64,000 nt of DNA, from positions 6,154,501 through 6,218,500 of the forward strand of contig NZ_CP120717.1 in NCBI RefSeq assembly GCF_032883915.1, read 5' to 3'. Below are positions 1 through 8,303 of the stretch, piece by piece. The notes below the pieces were generated by a model. It saw nothing but the letters and a program-made list of their open reading frames with translations. It did no database searches and had not been told where the DNA came from. The stretch's first letter is position 1, and each line of letters opens with the position of its first letter. This stretch comes from Endozoicomonas sp. 8E. GTDB taxonomy: Bacteria > Pseudomonadota > Gammaproteobacteria > Pseudomonadales > Endozoicomonadaceae. A program made the position numbers and the translations under genes.

Positions 1-381
1 CCAAATGCTCAAGCCCTGTCGGTTCACAAAAGAAGAGACCACACCGGAGCGCAAACCTGCTCTGAGTGCCAGAAGACCCTGCCAAACGCTCAAGCCCTGT
101 CGAGTCACAAAAGAAGAGACCACACCGGAGCGCAAACCTGCCCTGAGTGCCAGAAGACCCTGCCAAACGCGAAAGCCCTGACAGATCACAAAAGAAGAGA
201 CCACACCGGAGCGCAAACCTGCCCTGAGTGCCAGAAGACCCTGCCAAACACTCAAGCCCTGTCGAATCACAGAAGGCAACATCGAAAACGTAAGATTGCT
301 GATCTGCACAAGGACAATGAAATCAGTCCTCCGGCAGATAAAGTGAATAAGTCTGATTACCAAGGGAAACTGTCGGACTAG
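1..381 (+). CDS. L1: C-terminal part of a short-finger C2H2 repeat protein (truncated by window edge)
   Basis: Frame 1 is open from the first base to a TAG stop. It encodes the end of one zinc finger, then three complete 27-residue fingers of the form C-X2-C-X12-H-X4-H. The last finger closes as H-X3-H and runs into the basic tail H-R-K-R-K-I-A-D-L. The tail ends in K-L-S-D like the other short-finger members. The first complete finger has C-S-E-C instead of C-P-E-C. The helix +6 residues in the visible stretch are V, S, D and N. It is the upstream neighbour of L2, separated by the standard leader. The N-terminal half lies outside the window, so signal peptide and finger number are unknown. 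Confidence 0.9.
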   Translation, partial: PNAQALSVHKRRDHTGAQTCSECQKTLPNAQALSSHKRRDHTGAQTCPECQKTLPNAKALTDHKRRDHTGAQTCPECQKTLPNTQALSNHRRQHRKRKIADLHKDNEISPPADKVNKSDYQGKLSD

Positions 382-424
382 CTGTCAACGCCCTATCAGT
401 CTCTAGCCTTGTGACGACTACAAA

Positions 425-468
425 CTATCCTTCCTCTCTGTAAACCAGAAGGCAAGGATAGAATTATT
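425..468 (+). promoter_or_regulatory. Leader of L2: inverted repeat covering the Shine-Dalgarno site, then ATT ATT
   Basis: CTATCCTT at 425-432 is the exact reverse complement of AAGGATAG at 454-461. TCTG and CAGA inside the loop can form an inner stem. The Shine-Dalgarno core AAGGA (454-458) lies in the 3' arm, and ATT ATT begins at 463. If the stem forms in mRNA it would mask the ribosome site. Pairing is seen in the sequence; regulation is inferred. Confidence 0.6.
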
Positions 469-2964
469 AAACGCTCACCCTTTGCGGCACTGCTGTTGCT
501 ACTGTGGTTAACTGTCATCTGTCAGGCCGAACCGTTGACAGGACGCTTTATTGTCGAGCTTGAACAGAGCGCAGGTTCTCTAAAAAAGAACGTCTCTATA
601 AATCATGACCGGCATAAATGGACGGGCAGGCCATTAGGCATTCACGACAAAAATGACTGCGCAGAACTCCATTGGGAACCCAAAAAAAAACGACACAGAG
701 ATGACAGTTACGGAATAAAAACCACCTTCATTGGGTCGATTTCGTGGCAATGGCTTTATGCCACAAAGCTGCTGATTGCCTACGAACTGATCCTGACCGC
801 CAAAGACACCCCTCCAAGCTCCACCCATTCCTTATGGTTTCTCGTTGTCGGCTGGCTGCTAAAAAGTTATTGGAACCCCGATTTATCGATGTTTAACCCT
901 ATTGGATATCAAGAGGCGGTATCCATTTTGACACAGGGGGATCACCCGATTGCAATCAACACTATGAAGCCTGGCGATGAACATGACCCACAACAAGGCC
1001 AGTCATCAGAATCATCCGGCCAGCAAACCGCACAATCCACCACTCACATTACAGGCTATTTCACCAGCCTACTGTATTCTGACTCTGCCGACGGTGAAGA
1101 GGCCCCTGAGCAGTATTCACATACTTTGGGCTTAAATTGTTTCATCCATCCCTGTCATGGCGTTTGTCGATTCCGACCAGCTTCCGATTCATCCAGTTGC
1201 AACGCTACTAATGGGGTCGCCCCAGACTCAACGGGTGCAGGCGTACCTCATGCAACTGACCCTCACGGGCAAGTAACCTGTAACGTGATCCTGATTGGAG
1301 AGAATGGCCAGCTGCTGCAATGCGGGAAGGTCTTCAAGAATGCTGAATCTCTATCAACACACAAAAAAGGATTACACACGGGACAACAAACCTGTGATGT
1401 GACAGTAGTTGGGGAGGATGGTCAGCAGCAGTCATGCGGGATGGCCTGCAAGAATGCTAAAGCCCTGTCGAATCACAAAAGAAGAGACCACTCCGGAGTG
1501 CAAACCTGCCCTGAGTGCCAGAAGACTCTGCCAAACGCGATTGCCCTGTCGAATCACAAAAGAAGAGACCACTCCGGAGCGCAAACCTGCCCTGAGTGCC
1601 AGAAGACCCTGCCAAACGCTCAAGCCCTGTCGGTTCACAAAAGAAGAGACCACTCCGGAGCGCAAACCTGCCCTGAGTGCCGGAAGACCCTGCCAAACGC
1701 GATTGCCCTGTCGGATCACAAAAGAAGAGACCACACCGGAGCGCAAACCTGCCCTGAGTGCCAGAAGACCCTGCCAAACGCGATTGCCCTGTCGGGTCAC
1801 AAAAGAAGAGACCACTCCGGAGCGCAAACCTGCCCTGAGTGCCAGAAGACCCTGCCAAACGCGAGTGCCCTGTCGGATCACAAAAGAAGAGACCACACCG
1901 GAGCGCAAACCTGCCCTGAGTGCCAGAAGACCCTGCCAAACGCGATTGCCCTGCATTTTCACAAAAGAAGAGACCACACCGGAGCGCAAACCTGCCCTGA
2001 GCGCCAGAAGACCCTGCCAAACGCGAAAGCCTTGTCGGTTCACAAAAGCGAATACCACACCGGGCAACAAACCTGCCCTGAGTGCCAGAAGACCCTGCCA
2101 AACGCGAAAGCCCTGTCGGTTCACAAAAGAAGAGACCACACCGGAGCTCAAACCTGCCCTGAGTGCCAGAAGACCCTGCCGAACGCAAAAGCCCTGTCGA
2201 ATCACAAAAGCGAATACCACACCGGGCAACAAACCTGCCCTGAGTGCCAGAAGACCCTGCCAAACGCGAAAGCCCTGTCGCGTCACAAAAGAAGAGACCA
2301 CACCGGAGCGCAAACCTGCCCTGAGTGCCAGAAGACCCTGCCGAACGCGAAAGCCCTGTCGAATCACAAAAGCGAATACCACACCGGGCAACAAACCTGC
2401 CCTGAGTGCCAGAAGACCCTGCCGAACGCGAAAGCCCTGTCGAATCACAAAAGCGAATACCACACCGGGCAACAAACCTGCCCTGAGTGCCAGAAGACCC
2501 TGCCAAACGCTCAAGCCCTGTCGCGTCACAAAAGAAGAGACCATACCGGAGCGCAAACCTGCCCTGAGTGCCAGAAGCCTCTGCCAAACGCGAAAGCCCT
2601 GTCGGATCACAAAAGAAGAGACCACACCGGAGTGCAAACCTGTTCTCAGTGCCAGAAGACCCTGCCAAACGCTCAAGCCCTGTCGCGTCACAAAAGAAGA
2701 GACCACACCGAAGCGCAAACCTGTCCTGAGTGCCAGAAGACCCTGCCAAACGCTCAAGCCCTGTCGAGTCACAAAACAAAATACCACACCGGAGCGCAAA
2801 CCTGCCCTGAGTGCCAGAAGACCCTGCCAAACGCTCAAGCCCTGTCGGATCACAAAAGGCAACACCGAAAACGTAAGATTGCTGATCTGGACAAGGACAA
2901 TGAAATCAGTCCTCCGGCAGATAAAGTGAATAAGTCTGATTACCGGGAGAAACTGTCGGACTAA
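463..2964 (+). CDS. L2: exported C2H2 zinc-finger array protein, 2 long + 17 short fingers
   Basis: Type member of the short-finger group, about 833 aa. Residues 1-22 form a signal peptide (I-I-K-R-S n-region, Leu-rich core, C-Q-A before E-P). The N-terminal domain contains P-K-K-K-R-H-R at 73-79, which resembles a nuclear localisation signal. It also has hydrophobic stretches at about 97-111 and 124-134, a Gln/Ser-rich linker, and C226-X4-C-X3-C. Two 38-aa fingers (272-347) precede seventeen 27-aa fingers (bases 1504-2880). Fingers keep C-X3-L-X5-L-X2-H and T-G-A/Q-Q linkers. The 7th short finger has C-P-E-R, losing its second Cys. I chose the ATT at 463. The first standard start, TTG 496, would leave only 11 residues of leader without the charged end. 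Function unknown; nucleic-acid binding after export is inferred. Confidence 0.88.
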   Translation: MIKRSPFAALLLLLWLTVICQAEPLTGRFIVELEQSAGSLKKNVSINHDRHKWTGRPLGIHDKNDCAELHWEPKKKRHRDDSYGIKTTFIGSISWQWLYATKLLIAYELILTAKDTPPSSTHSLWFLVVGWLLKSYWNPDLSMFNPIGYQEAVSILTQGDHPIAINTMKPGDEHDPQQGQSSESSGQQTAQSTTHITGYFTSLLYSDSADGEEAPEQYSHTLGLNCFIHPCHGVCRFRPASDSSSCNATNGVAPDSTGAGVPHATDPHGQVTCNVILIGENGQLLQCGKVFKNAESLSTHKKGLHTGQQTCDVTVVGEDGQQQSCGMACKNAKALSNHKRRDHSGVQTCPECQKTLPNAIALSNHKRRDHSGAQTCPECQKTLPNAQALSVHKRRDHSGAQTCPECRKTLPNAIALSDHKRRDHTGAQTCPECQKTLPNAIALSGHKRRDHSGAQTCPECQKTLPNASALSDHKRRDHTGAQTCPECQKTLPNAIALHFHKRRDHTGAQTCPERQKTLPNAKALSVHKSEYHTGQQTCPECQKTLPNAKALSVHKRRDHTGAQTCPECQKTLPNAKALSNHKSEYHTGQQTCPECQKTLPNAKALSRHKRRDHTGAQTCPECQKTLPNAKALSNHKSEYHTGQQTCPECQKTLPNAKALSNHKSEYHTGQQTCPECQKTLPNAQALSRHKRRDHTGAQTCPECQKPLPNAKALSDHKRRDHTGVQTCSQCQKTLPNAQALSRHKRRDHTEAQTCPECQKTLPNAQALSSHKTKYHTGAQTCPECQKTLPNAQALSDHKRQHRKRKIADLDKDNEISPPADKVNKSDYREKLSD
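1504..2880 (+). repeat. 81-bp zinc-finger repeat array, 17 units (example from L2)
   Basis: Seventeen in-frame 81-bp units, each one 27-residue finger. Equivalent arrays lie at about 4090-5385 (16 units), 6595-8132 (19), 9330-10949 (20), 12147-13684 (19), 14882-15691 (10), 16985-18280 (16) and 19490-20380 (11). Differences sit mainly in the codons for helix +2 and +6 and in the inter-His residues (R-R-D, S-E-Y or T-K-Y after K). The units contain almost no stops in any frame, so long spurious ORFs appear on both strands. Confidence 0.92.
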
Positions 2965-3010
2965 TAGCTGTCAACGCCTTATCAGTCTCTGGTCTTGTGA
3001 CGACTACAAA

Positions 3011-3051
3011 CTATCCTTCCTCTCTGTAAACCAGAAGACAAGGATAGAATT
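3011..3051 (+). promoter_or_regulatory. Leader hairpin and Shine-Dalgarno of L3
   Basis: CTATCCTT (3011-3018) pairs perfectly with AAGGATAG (3040-3047). The ATT start follows at 3049. The sequence is essentially the same as the L2 leader. Confidence 0.6.
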
Positions 3052-5469
3052 ATTAAACGCTCACCCTTTGCGGCACTGCTGTTGCTACTGTGGTTAACTG
3101 TCATCTGTCAGGCCGAACCGTTGACAGGACGCTTTATTGTCGAGCTTGAACAGAGCGCAGGTTCTCTAAAAAAGAACGTCTCTATAAATCATGACCGGCA
3201 TAAATGGACGGGCAGGCCATCAGGCATTGCCGACAAAAATGACTGCGCAGAACTCCATTGGGAACCCAAAAAAAAACGACACAGAGATGACAGTTACGGA
3301 ATGAAAACCACCTTCATTGGGTCGATTTCGTGGCAATGGCTTTATGCCACAAACCTACTGATTGCCTACGAACTGATCCTGACCAGCAAAGACACCCCTC
3401 CAAGCTCCATCCATTCCTTATGGTTTCTCGTTGTCGGCTGGCTGCTAAAAAGTTATTGGAATCCCGATTTATCGATGTTTAACCCTATTGGATATCAAGA
3501 GGCGGTATCCATTTTGACACAGGGGGATCACCCGATTGCAATCAACGCTGTGAAGCCTGGCGATGAACATGACCCACAACAAGGCCAGTCATCAGAATCA
3601 TCCGGCCAGCAAACCGCACAATCCACCACTCACATTACAGGTTATTTCACCAGCCTACTGTTTTCTGACTCTGCCGACGGTGAAGAGGCCCCTGAGCAGT
3701 ATTCACATACTTTGGGCTTAAATTGTTTCGTTCATCCCTGTCATGGTGTTTGTCGATTCCGACCAGCTTCCGATTCATCCAGTTGCAACGCTACTAATGG
3801 GGTCGCCCCAGACTCAACGGGTGCAGGCGTACCTCATGCAACTGACCCTTACGGGCAAGTAACCTGTAACGTGATCCTGATTGGAGAGAATGGCCAGCTG
3901 CGGCAATGCGGTAAGGTCTTCAAGAACGCTGAATCTCTATCAACACACAAAAAAAGATTACACACGGGGCAACAAACCTGTGATGTGACGCTGGTTGGGG
4001 AGGACGGTCAGCAGCGGTCATGCGGGATGGCCTGCAAGAATGCTAAAGTCCTGTCAAATCACAAAAGAAGAGACCACACCGGAGCGCAAACCTGCCCTGA
4101 ATGCCAGAAGACCCTGCCAAATGCTCAAGCCCTGTCGGGTCACAAAAGAAGAGACCACACCGGAGCGCAAACCTGCCCTGAGTGCCAGAAGACCCTGCCA
4201 AACGCTCAAGCCCTGTCGGGTCACAAAAGAAGAGACCACTCCGGAGCGCAAACCTGCCCTGAGTGCCGGAAGACCCTGCCAAACGCGATTGCCCTGTCGG
4301 TTCACAAAACAAAATACCACACCGGAGCGCAAACCTGCCCTGAGTGCCAGAAGACCCTGCCAAACGCGAGTGCCCTGTCGGATCACAAAAGAAGAGACCA
4401 CACCGGAGCGCAAACCTGCCCTGAGTGCCAGAAGCCCCTGCCAAACGCTCAAGCCCTGTCGGTTCACAAAAGAAGAGACCACACCGGAGCGCAAACCTGC
4501 CCTGAGTGCCAGAAGACCCTGCCAAATGCGAAAGCCCTGTCGAATCACAAAAGCGAATACCACACCGGGCAACAAACCTGCCCTGAGTGCCAGAAGACCC
4601 TGCCAAACGCGAGTGCCCTGTCGGTTCACAAAAGAAGAGACCACACCGGAGCGCAAACCTGCCCTGAGTGCAAGAAGACCCTGCCAAACGCGAAAGCCCT
4701 GTCGGTTCACAAAACAAAATACCACACCGGAGCGCAAACCTGCCCTGAGTGCCAGAAAACCCTGCCAAACGCGAGTGCCCTGTCGGTTCACAAAAGAAGA
4801 GACCACACCGGAGCGCAAACCTGCCCTGAGTGCCAGAAGACCCTGCCAAACGCTCAAGCCCTGTCGGTTCACAAAAGAAGAGACCACACCAGAGCGCAAA
4901 CCTGCCCTGAGTGCCAGAAGCCCCTGCCAAACGCGAGTGCCCTGTCGGTTCACAAAAGCGAATACCACACCGGGCAACAAACCTGCCCTGAGTGCCAGAA
5001 GACCCTGCCAAACGCGAAGGCCCTGTCGGATCACAAAAGAAGAGACCACACCCGAGCGCAAACCTGCCCAGAGTGCCAGAAGACCCTGCCAAACGCGAAA
5101 GCCCTGACGGATCACAAAAGAAAAAACCACACCGGAGCGCAAACCTGCCCTGAGTGCCAGAAGACCCTGCCAAACGCTCAAGCCCTGTCGGGTCACAAAA
5201 GAAGAGACCACACCGGAGCACAAATCTGCCCTGAGTGCCAGAAAACCCTGCCAAACGCTCAAGCCTTGTCGGATCACAAAAGAAGAGACCACACCCGAGC
5301 GCAAACCTGCCCTGAGTGCCAGAAGACCCTGCCAAACGCGAAAGCCCTGTCGAATCACAGAAGGCAACACCGAAAACGTAAGATTGCTGATCTGGACAAG
5401 GACAATGAAATCAGTCCTCCGGCAGATAAAGTGAATAAGTCTGATTACCAAGGGAAACTGTCGGACTAA
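3049..5469 (+). CDS. L3: exported C2H2 zinc-finger array protein, 2 long + 16 short fingers
   Basis: About 806 aa from the ATT at 3049. The N-terminal half is nearly identical to L2, including P-K-K-K-R-H-R and C-X4-C-X3-C. The short-finger array spans about 4090-5385. The size difference from L2 is exactly one 27-residue finger, so fingers are gained or lost as whole units. Fingers 10-13, including the unusual A-L-T-D-H and K-R-K-N-H variants, recur in the same order in L6, which points to block exchange. Several linkers read T-R-A-Q rather than T-G-A-Q. Finger 15 starts I-C instead of T-C. The tail is H-R-R-Q-H-R-K-R-K-I-A-D-L and the gene ends with a double stop (TAATAG). Confidence 0.88.
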   Translation: MIKRSPFAALLLLLWLTVICQAEPLTGRFIVELEQSAGSLKKNVSINHDRHKWTGRPSGIADKNDCAELHWEPKKKRHRDDSYGMKTTFIGSISWQWLYATNLLIAYELILTSKDTPPSSIHSLWFLVVGWLLKSYWNPDLSMFNPIGYQEAVSILTQGDHPIAINAVKPGDEHDPQQGQSSESSGQQTAQSTTHITGYFTSLLFSDSADGEEAPEQYSHTLGLNCFVHPCHGVCRFRPASDSSSCNATNGVAPDSTGAGVPHATDPYGQVTCNVILIGENGQLRQCGKVFKNAESLSTHKKRLHTGQQTCDVTLVGEDGQQRSCGMACKNAKVLSNHKRRDHTGAQTCPECQKTLPNAQALSGHKRRDHTGAQTCPECQKTLPNAQALSGHKRRDHSGAQTCPECRKTLPNAIALSVHKTKYHTGAQTCPECQKTLPNASALSDHKRRDHTGAQTCPECQKPLPNAQALSVHKRRDHTGAQTCPECQKTLPNAKALSNHKSEYHTGQQTCPECQKTLPNASALSVHKRRDHTGAQTCPECKKTLPNAKALSVHKTKYHTGAQTCPECQKTLPNASALSVHKRRDHTGAQTCPECQKTLPNAQALSVHKRRDHTRAQTCPECQKPLPNASALSVHKSEYHTGQQTCPECQKTLPNAKALSDHKRRDHTRAQTCPECQKTLPNAKALTDHKRKNHTGAQTCPECQKTLPNAQALSGHKRRDHTGAQICPECQKTLPNAQALSDHKRRDHTRAQTCPECQKTLPNAKALSNHRRQHRKRKIADLDKDNEISPPADKVNKSDYQGKLSD

Positions 5470-5515
5470 TAGCTGTCAACGCCTTATCAGTCTCTGGCCT
5501 TGTGACGACTACAAA

Positions 5516-5556
5516 CTATCCTTCCTCTCTGTAAACCAGAAGACAAGGATAGAATT
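5516..5556 (+). promoter_or_regulatory. Leader hairpin and Shine-Dalgarno of L4
   Basis: Perfect CTATCCTT (5516-5523) / AAGGATAG (5545-5552) inverted repeat, followed by ATT at 5554. Confidence 0.6.
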
Positions 5557-8216
5557 ATTAAACGCTCACTCTTTGCGGCACTGCTGTTGCTACTGTGGTT
5601 AACTGTCATCTGTCAGGCCGAACCGTTGACAGGACGCTTTATTGTCGAGCTTGAACAGAGCGCAGGTTCTCTAAAAAAGAACGTCTCTATAAATCATGAC
5701 CGGCATAAATGGACGGGCAGGCCATCAGGCATTGCCGACAAAAATGACTGCGCAGAACTCCATTGGGAACCCCAAAAAAAACGACACAGAGATTACAGTT
5801 ACGGAATGAAAACCACCTTCATTGGGTCGATTTCGTGGCAATGGCTTTATGCCACAAACCTACTGATTGCCTACGAACTGATCCTGACCAGCAAAGACAC
5901 CCCTCCAAGCTCCATCCATTCCTTATGGTTTCTCGTTGTCGGCTGGCTGCTAAAAAATTATTGGAATCCCCATTTATCGATGTTTAACCCTATTGGATAT
6001 CAAGAGGCGGTATCCATTTTGACACAGGGGGATCACTCGATTGCAATCAACACTGTGAAGCCTGGCGATGAACATGACCCACAACAAGGCCAGTCATCAG
6101 AATCATCCGGCCAGCAAACCGCACAATCCACCACTCACATTACAGGCTATTTCACCAGCCTACTGTTTTCTGACTCTGCCGACGGTGAAGAGGCCCCTGA
6201 GCAGTATTCACATACTTTGGGCTTAAATTGTTTCGTCCATCCCTGTCATGGCGTTTGTCGATTCCGACCAGCTTCCGATTCATCCAGTTGCAACGCTACT
6301 AATGGGGTCGCCCCAGACTCAACGGGTGCAGGCGTACCTCATGCAACTGACCCTTACGGGCAAGTAACCTGTAACGTGATCCTGATTGGAGAGAATGGCC
6401 AGCTGCTGCAATGCGGGAAGGTCTTCAAGAACGCTGAATATCTATCAAGACACAAAAAAAGATTACATACGGGGCAACAAACCTGTGATGTGACACTAGT
6501 TGGGGAGGATGGGCAGCAGCAGTCATGCGGGATGGCCTGCAAGAATGCCAAAGCCCTGTCGAATCACAAAAGAAGAGACCACTCCGGAGCGCAAACCTGC
6601 CCTGAGTGCCAGAAGACCCTGTCAAACGCGATTGCCCTGTCGGATCACAAAAGAAGAGACCATACCGGAGCGCAAACCTGCCCCGAGTGCCAGAAGACCC
6701 TGCCAAACGCTCAAGCCCTGTCGGGTCACAAAAGAAGAGACCACTCCGGAGCGCAAATCTGCCCTGAGTGCCAGAAGACCCTGCCAAACGCGATTGCCCT
6801 GTCGGTTCACAAAAGAAGAGACCACACCGGAGCGCAAACCTGCCCTGAGTGCCAGAAGACCCTGCCAAACGCTCAAGCCCTGTCGGGTCACAAAAGAAGA
6901 GACCACTCCGGAGCGCAAATCTGCCCTGAGTGCCAGAAAACCCTGCCAAACGCGAGTGCCCTGTCGGATCACAAAAGAAGAGACCACACCGGAGCGCAAA
7001 CCTGCCCTGAGTGCCAAAAACCCTGCCAAACGCGAGTGCCCTGTCGGTTCACAAAAGAAGAGACCACACCGGAGCGCAAACCTGCCCTGAGTGCCAGAAA
7101 ACCCTGCCAAACGCGAGTGCCCTGTCGGTTCACAAAAGAAGAGACCACACAGGAGCGCAAACCTGCCCTGAGTGCCAGAAGGCCCTGTCAAACGCGAAAG
7201 CCCTGTCGGTTCACAAAACAAAATACCACACCGGAGCGCAAACCTGCCCTGAGTGCCAGAAGACCCTGCCAAACGCTCAAGCCCTGTCGGATCACAAAAC
7301 AAAATACCACACCGGAGCGCAAACCTGCCCTGAGTGCCAGAAGACCCTGCCAAACGCTCAAGCCCTGTCGGATCACAAAAGAAGAGACCACACCAGAGCG
7401 CAAACCTGCCCTGAGTGCCAGAAGCCTCTGCCAAACGCGAAAGCCCTGTCGGATCACAAAAGAAGAGACCACACCGGAGTGCAAACCTGTTCTCAGTGCC
7501 AGAAGACCCTGCCAAACGCTCAAGCCCTGTCGCGTCACAAAAGAAGAGACCACACCGGAGCGCAAACCTGTCCTGAGTGCCAGAAGACCCTGCCAAACGC
7601 TCAAGCCCTGTCGAGTCACAAAAGAAGAGACCACACCGGAGCGCAAACCTGCCCTGAGTGCCAGAAGACCCTGCCAAACGCTCAAGCCCTGTCGGTTCAC
7701 AAAAGAAGAGACCACACCGGAGCGCAAACCTGCCCTGAGTGCCAGAAGACCCTGCCAAACGCTCAAGGCCTGTCGCGTCACAAAAGAAGAGACCACACCC
7801 GAGCACAAACCTGCCCTGAGTGCCAGAAGACCCTGCCAAATACTCAAGCCCTGTCGGCTCACAAAACAAAATACCACACCGGAACGCAAACCTGCCCTGA
7901 GTGCCGGAAGACCCTGTCAAATGCTCAAGCCCTGTCGAGTCACAAAAGAAGAGACCACTCCGGAGCGCAAACCTGCCCTGAGTGCCAGAAGACCCTGCCA
8001 AACGCTCAAGCCCTGTCGGTTCACAAAAGAAGAGACCACACCGGAGCGCAAACCTGCCCTGAGTGCCAGAAGACCCTGCCAAACGCTCAAGCCCTGTCGG
8101 ATCACAAAAGGCAACACCGAAAACGTAAGATTGCTGCTCTGGACAAGGACAATGAAATCAGTCCTCCGGCAGATAAAGTGAATAAGTCTGATTACCAAGG
8201 GAAACTGTCGGACTAA
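5554..8216 (+). CDS. L4: C2H2 zinc-finger array protein, 2 long + 19 short fingers, frameshifted in finger 6
   Basis: Signal peptide and N-terminal domain match L3, with a few substitutions (P-Q-K-K-R-H-R instead of P-K-K-K-R-H-R). The reading frame breaks at about 7014-7020. Sister fingers read C-Q-K-T-L-P there, but one base is missing in a C-A5-C3 stretch. Without correction, translation continues in another open frame to 8181, giving an Arg- and Cys-containing repeat with no fingers and no normal tail. With one base restored, the finger frame runs through thirteen more fingers to the usual tail and stop at 8216. The corrected length fits 19 short fingers. The break could be a real mutation, slippage in the A-run, or an assembly error in repetitive DNA. 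Fingers 11-13 match L2 fingers 14-16. Confidence 0.8.
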
Positions 8217-8262
8217 TAGCTGCCAACGCCTTATCAGTCTCTGGCCTTGTGACGACTACAAA

Positions 8263-8303
8263 CTATCCTTCCTCTCTGTAAACCAGAAGACAAGGATAGA
8301 ATT
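8263..8303 (+). promoter_or_regulatory. Leader hairpin and Shine-Dalgarno of L5
   Basis: CTATCCTT (8263-8270) and AAGGATAG (8292-8299) are perfect complements; ATT start at 8301. Confidence 0.6.

Noticed and set aside
425-470. Integron attC-like recombination sites between gene cassettes
   Set aside because: The repeats are short, lack the R''/R' core motifs, and no integrase is visible. Their position over the Shine-Dalgarno fits a leader better.
496-530. Signal lipoprotein (Cys in V-I-C-Q-A)
   Set aside because: The residue before Cys is often Ile, Val, Phe or Pro, and the -3 position is not Leu-like, so a lipobox is not satisfied. C-Q-A fits signal peptidase I better.
1432-2865. Long antisense and alternative-frame ORFs through the finger arrays (here 477 codons on the - strand; similar in L3-L9)
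   Set aside because: The 81-bp units lack stops in nearly all frames, so long ORFs arise automatically. They have no start signals, and only the finger frame has a signal peptide and conserved ligands.
1504-2880. CRISPR-like regular repeat
   Set aside because: Units are contiguous in-frame coding repeats of 81 bp with no unique spacers, and no cas genes are present.
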